Of a stretch of 8,017 nt of DNA, positions 6,863-8,017 are shown piece after piece. Within the stretch, counting starts at the first letter, position 1, and the number at the start of each line of letters is the position of its first letter. A program made the translations under genes and the position numbers. The stretch is from Flammeovirgaceae bacterium (GTDB lineage: Bacteria > Bacteroidota > Bacteroidia > Cytophagales > Cyclobacteriaceae): positions 1 to 8,017 of the forward strand of contig QIDJ01000327.1 of NCBI GenBank assembly GCA_003228395.1, read 5' to 3'. The notes beneath the pieces are model-generated. The model did not search any database and was not told the origin of the DNA. It saw only the letters and a list, made by a program, of their open reading frames with translations.

Positions 6863-7302
6863 TCGCTTTCGGACATTCTGAAGATAAACAGGCTCCCCAA
6901 CGTGCATATGGTTGACCGGTATATGGAGGCGATAAAGCCATTGCATATTAAAACCGATAAGCTCGGGCTGGATTATTTTATTCCGGGAAAGGATGAAATT
7001 GAGGCATCCTGGATTCCGGAAACACATCGTAATGAGCTTGTTGTGTTTGGCATCGGGGCCAGGAAATTCACAAAAAAACTTCCCTTATCATGCAGATAGC
7101 AGCCGCATACAAAAAACAAATTTTTTCTATCTGGGGTAACACGATTCCATTATTTGGCAGTTACCCGTACAAAACCAAATTCGTGGTGTTTGAAAATAAT
7201 AAGCTGAATTGCCGGCCATGTTCAAAAACCGGTTATAATAAATGCCCAAAAGGGCACTTTAAATGTATGAACGGAATTGTTTTTGATTTTTACCTGCCAT
7301 AA
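6863..7302 (+). pseudogene. Remnant of a family 9 glycosyltransferase (heptosyltransferase-like)
   Basis: Two pieces in different frames resemble the GT9 / ADP-heptose:LPS heptosyltransferase family, which adds sugars to lipopolysaccharide core. Piece one (from about 6863, no start codon) reads KINRLPNVHMVDRYMEAIKP, then LDYFIPGKDE and a strand ending FGIGARKFTKKLP, and stops at 7097-7099. Piece two (from about 7080, one frame over) reads MQIAAAYKKQIFSIWGNTIP, then CRPCSKTGYNKCPKGHFKCM, and ends at 7300-7302. In intact family members the two pieces are separated by some 60-70 residues, including the HDTG motif just before M-x-IAAA; here they abut. The first 110-120 or so residues are also gone, and homology begins directly after the polX stop. 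The tail after KCMN looks replaced. The reading is clearly a decayed gene. The missing lengths are estimates from memory of the family. Confidence 0.75.
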
Positions 7303-7316
7303 GCTAAATTAACCGG

Positions 7317-7826
7317 ATGAAAACCCTATACCTGGTACGCCATGCCAAATCAAGCTGGGACAACCTTTTTTTGTCCGACCATGAAAGGCCGCTCAACAAT
7401 CGTGGAAAGAAAAATGCCCCGGAAATGGGGAAACGGCTGAAAATAAGAGGGATCATACCGGATGTCCTGATCAGCAGTACCGCCAAACGCGCCCTTTCAA
7501 CGGCACATAAAATTGCCCGCGAAATCGGTTATAAGAAAGAAAACATTGTTAAAACAAGGTTATTATACCATTCTGATGAAGATGACATCCTTGATCTTGT
7601 CCGGCAGCAAAATGACGGGAAAGATTCGATCATGCTGTTCGGTCATAATCCCGGCTTTACAGATTGCGTTAATATGCTGACAAATGCAGCTATTGCCAAT
7701 GTACCAACATGCGGCATTGTTGAAATCACATTTAACACAGATCGCTGGTCAGATATAAATGAGTATGAAGGCAATCTTGTATTTTTCGACTACCCTAAAA
7801 ACCCCATGGAACAAACCGGTAAATAA
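7317..7826 (+). CDS. SixA-type phosphohistidine phosphatase (histidine phosphatase superfamily)
   Basis: A 169-residue, probably cytosolic phosphatase of the SixA branch. In the superfamily a histidine is transiently phosphorylated; SixA members remove phosphate from phosphohistidine on signalling proteins. The substrate of this one is unknown. The catalytic LVRHAKSSW motif is at residues 6-14 (His9 the nucleophile, Arg8 beside it), followed by the conserved SDHERPLNNRGKKNA (20-34). SSTAKRALSTA (53-63) contributes Arg58, and GHNPGF (109-114) gives the second active-site histidine, His110. VPTCGIVEI (129-137) is typical of the SixA type. Length is normal and the frame intact. The ATG is 14 bases after the glycosyltransferase remnant. 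I see no clear promoter directly upstream, so it may be read from the polX promoter through the remnant. Confidence 0.88.
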   Translation: MKTLYLVRHAKSSWDNLFLSDHERPLNNRGKKNAPEMGKRLKIRGIIPDVLISSTAKRALSTAHKIAREIGYKKENIVKTRLLYHSDEDDILDLVRQQNDGKDSIMLFGHNPGFTDCVNMLTNAAIANVPTCGIVEITFNTDRWSDINEYEGNLVFFDYPKNPMEQTGK

Positions 7827-7845
7827 GTGATACATCTCAAAATTC

Positions 7846-7869
7846 TGGTTGGCCGGGAGAACCATTTTT
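7846..7869 (+). terminator. Possible weak terminator after the SixA-like gene
   Basis: TGGTT (7846-7850) pairs with AACCA (7860-7864) around a GC-rich 9-base loop, followed directly by five T's (7865-7869), 20 bases after the stop codon. The stem is short, so this is tentative, but position and T-tract are right for the end of the plus-strand unit. Confidence 0.35.
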
Positions 7870-7934
7870 AGTGATACAATTTGATTGCTGGTGTATGTCT
7901 TTATTTACCTGCCAATACTATTGTTAAGTCCATT

Positions 7935-8017
7935 TCAACTAGGTGTGTAATCTTCAATTGGAGAATCAAAATCTTTAACCTCCTTTTGGAATTCAGAAGG
8001 CAAGGAATTGATTTTAG
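7935..8017 (-). pseudogene. Tail of a DUF2281-like antitoxin, probably internally deleted; cut by window edge
   Basis: A minus-strand frame open from the window edge to a TGA at 7937-7935 encodes KINSLPSEFQKEVKDF followed by DSPIEDYTPS. The first part resembles the N-terminus of DUF2281 proteins, small VapB-like antitoxins typically reading KI-x-x-LP-x-x-x-x-x-EV-x-DF. The second part resembles their C-terminal motif, of the form DF-D-x-P-L-E-D-F. In family members of about 70-80 residues these are separated by roughly 35-45 residues, so here the ends seem joined at a shared Asp-Phe. The start codon lies outside the window. No PIN-domain toxin follows on the minus strand (7934-7827). The assignment rests on short motifs recalled from the family; a small unrelated peptide is possible. 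Confidence 0.45.

Noticed and set aside
7243..7256. TGCCC-AAAA-GGGCA perfect hairpin resembling a terminator
   Set aside because: It is the codon sequence of the conserved CPKGH segment of the glycosyltransferase remnant and is not followed by a T-tract.
7832..7909. Minus-strand frame with CITKNGSPGQPEF, considered as the end of a PIN-domain toxin paired with the DUF2281-like remnant
   Set aside because: Only ITK recalls the PIN family's ITKD segment; the frame is short, bounded by stops and lacks other PIN motifs.

Overview
The window is about 8 kb of moderately AT-rich bacterial chromosome, most likely from a member of the Bacteroidota. This rests on several signs. Promoter candidates match the phylum's TTTG / TAnnTTTG consensus, and Shine-Dalgarno sequences are absent. 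A glycosyltransferase remnant has a typical Bacteroidota ending (HMVDRYMEA, CRPCSK, KGHFKCM), and a SixA-type phosphatase begins LVRHAKSSW. I could not narrow it to a genus.

Layout. Positions 1-406 hold no gene I can support, only two perfect 9-bp inverted repeats. From 407 to about 4950 everything is on the minus strand. Read in the direction of transcription it runs: an exported protein of unknown function (4949-3429), pyrR (3364-2813), pyrB (overlapping pyrR by 4 bases, 2816-1884) and cystathionine beta-synthase (1774-407), the last probably with its own promoter. A 193-base divergent intergenic region then separates these from plus-strand genes: a PolX-like HhH/PHP protein (5143-6861), the wreck of a family 9 glycosyltransferase (about 6863-7302) and a SixA-like histidine phosphatase (7317-7826). 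At the right edge, on the minus strand, is the tail of a very short ORF that looks like an internally deleted DUF2281 antitoxin.

Function. PyrR and PyrB belong to pyrimidine synthesis: PyrB carries out the first committed step, and PyrR is the usual uracil-sensing regulator and phosphoribosyltransferase. Cystathionine beta-synthase belongs to transsulfuration. The remaining genes look like unrelated housekeeping functions. I see no defence, phage or biosynthetic system.

The most interesting points are: (1) the PolX homologue appears to have lost all three catalytic aspartates of the polymerase palm while keeping every PHP metal ligand, so it is probably a nuclease or phosphatase rather than a polymerase; (2) the glycosyltransferase gene has lost its N-terminus and an internal block with a change of frame; (3) the DUF2281-like remnant seems to have its ends joined across a deletion; (4) a dyad and a -7-like box sit directly on the pyrR start codon.
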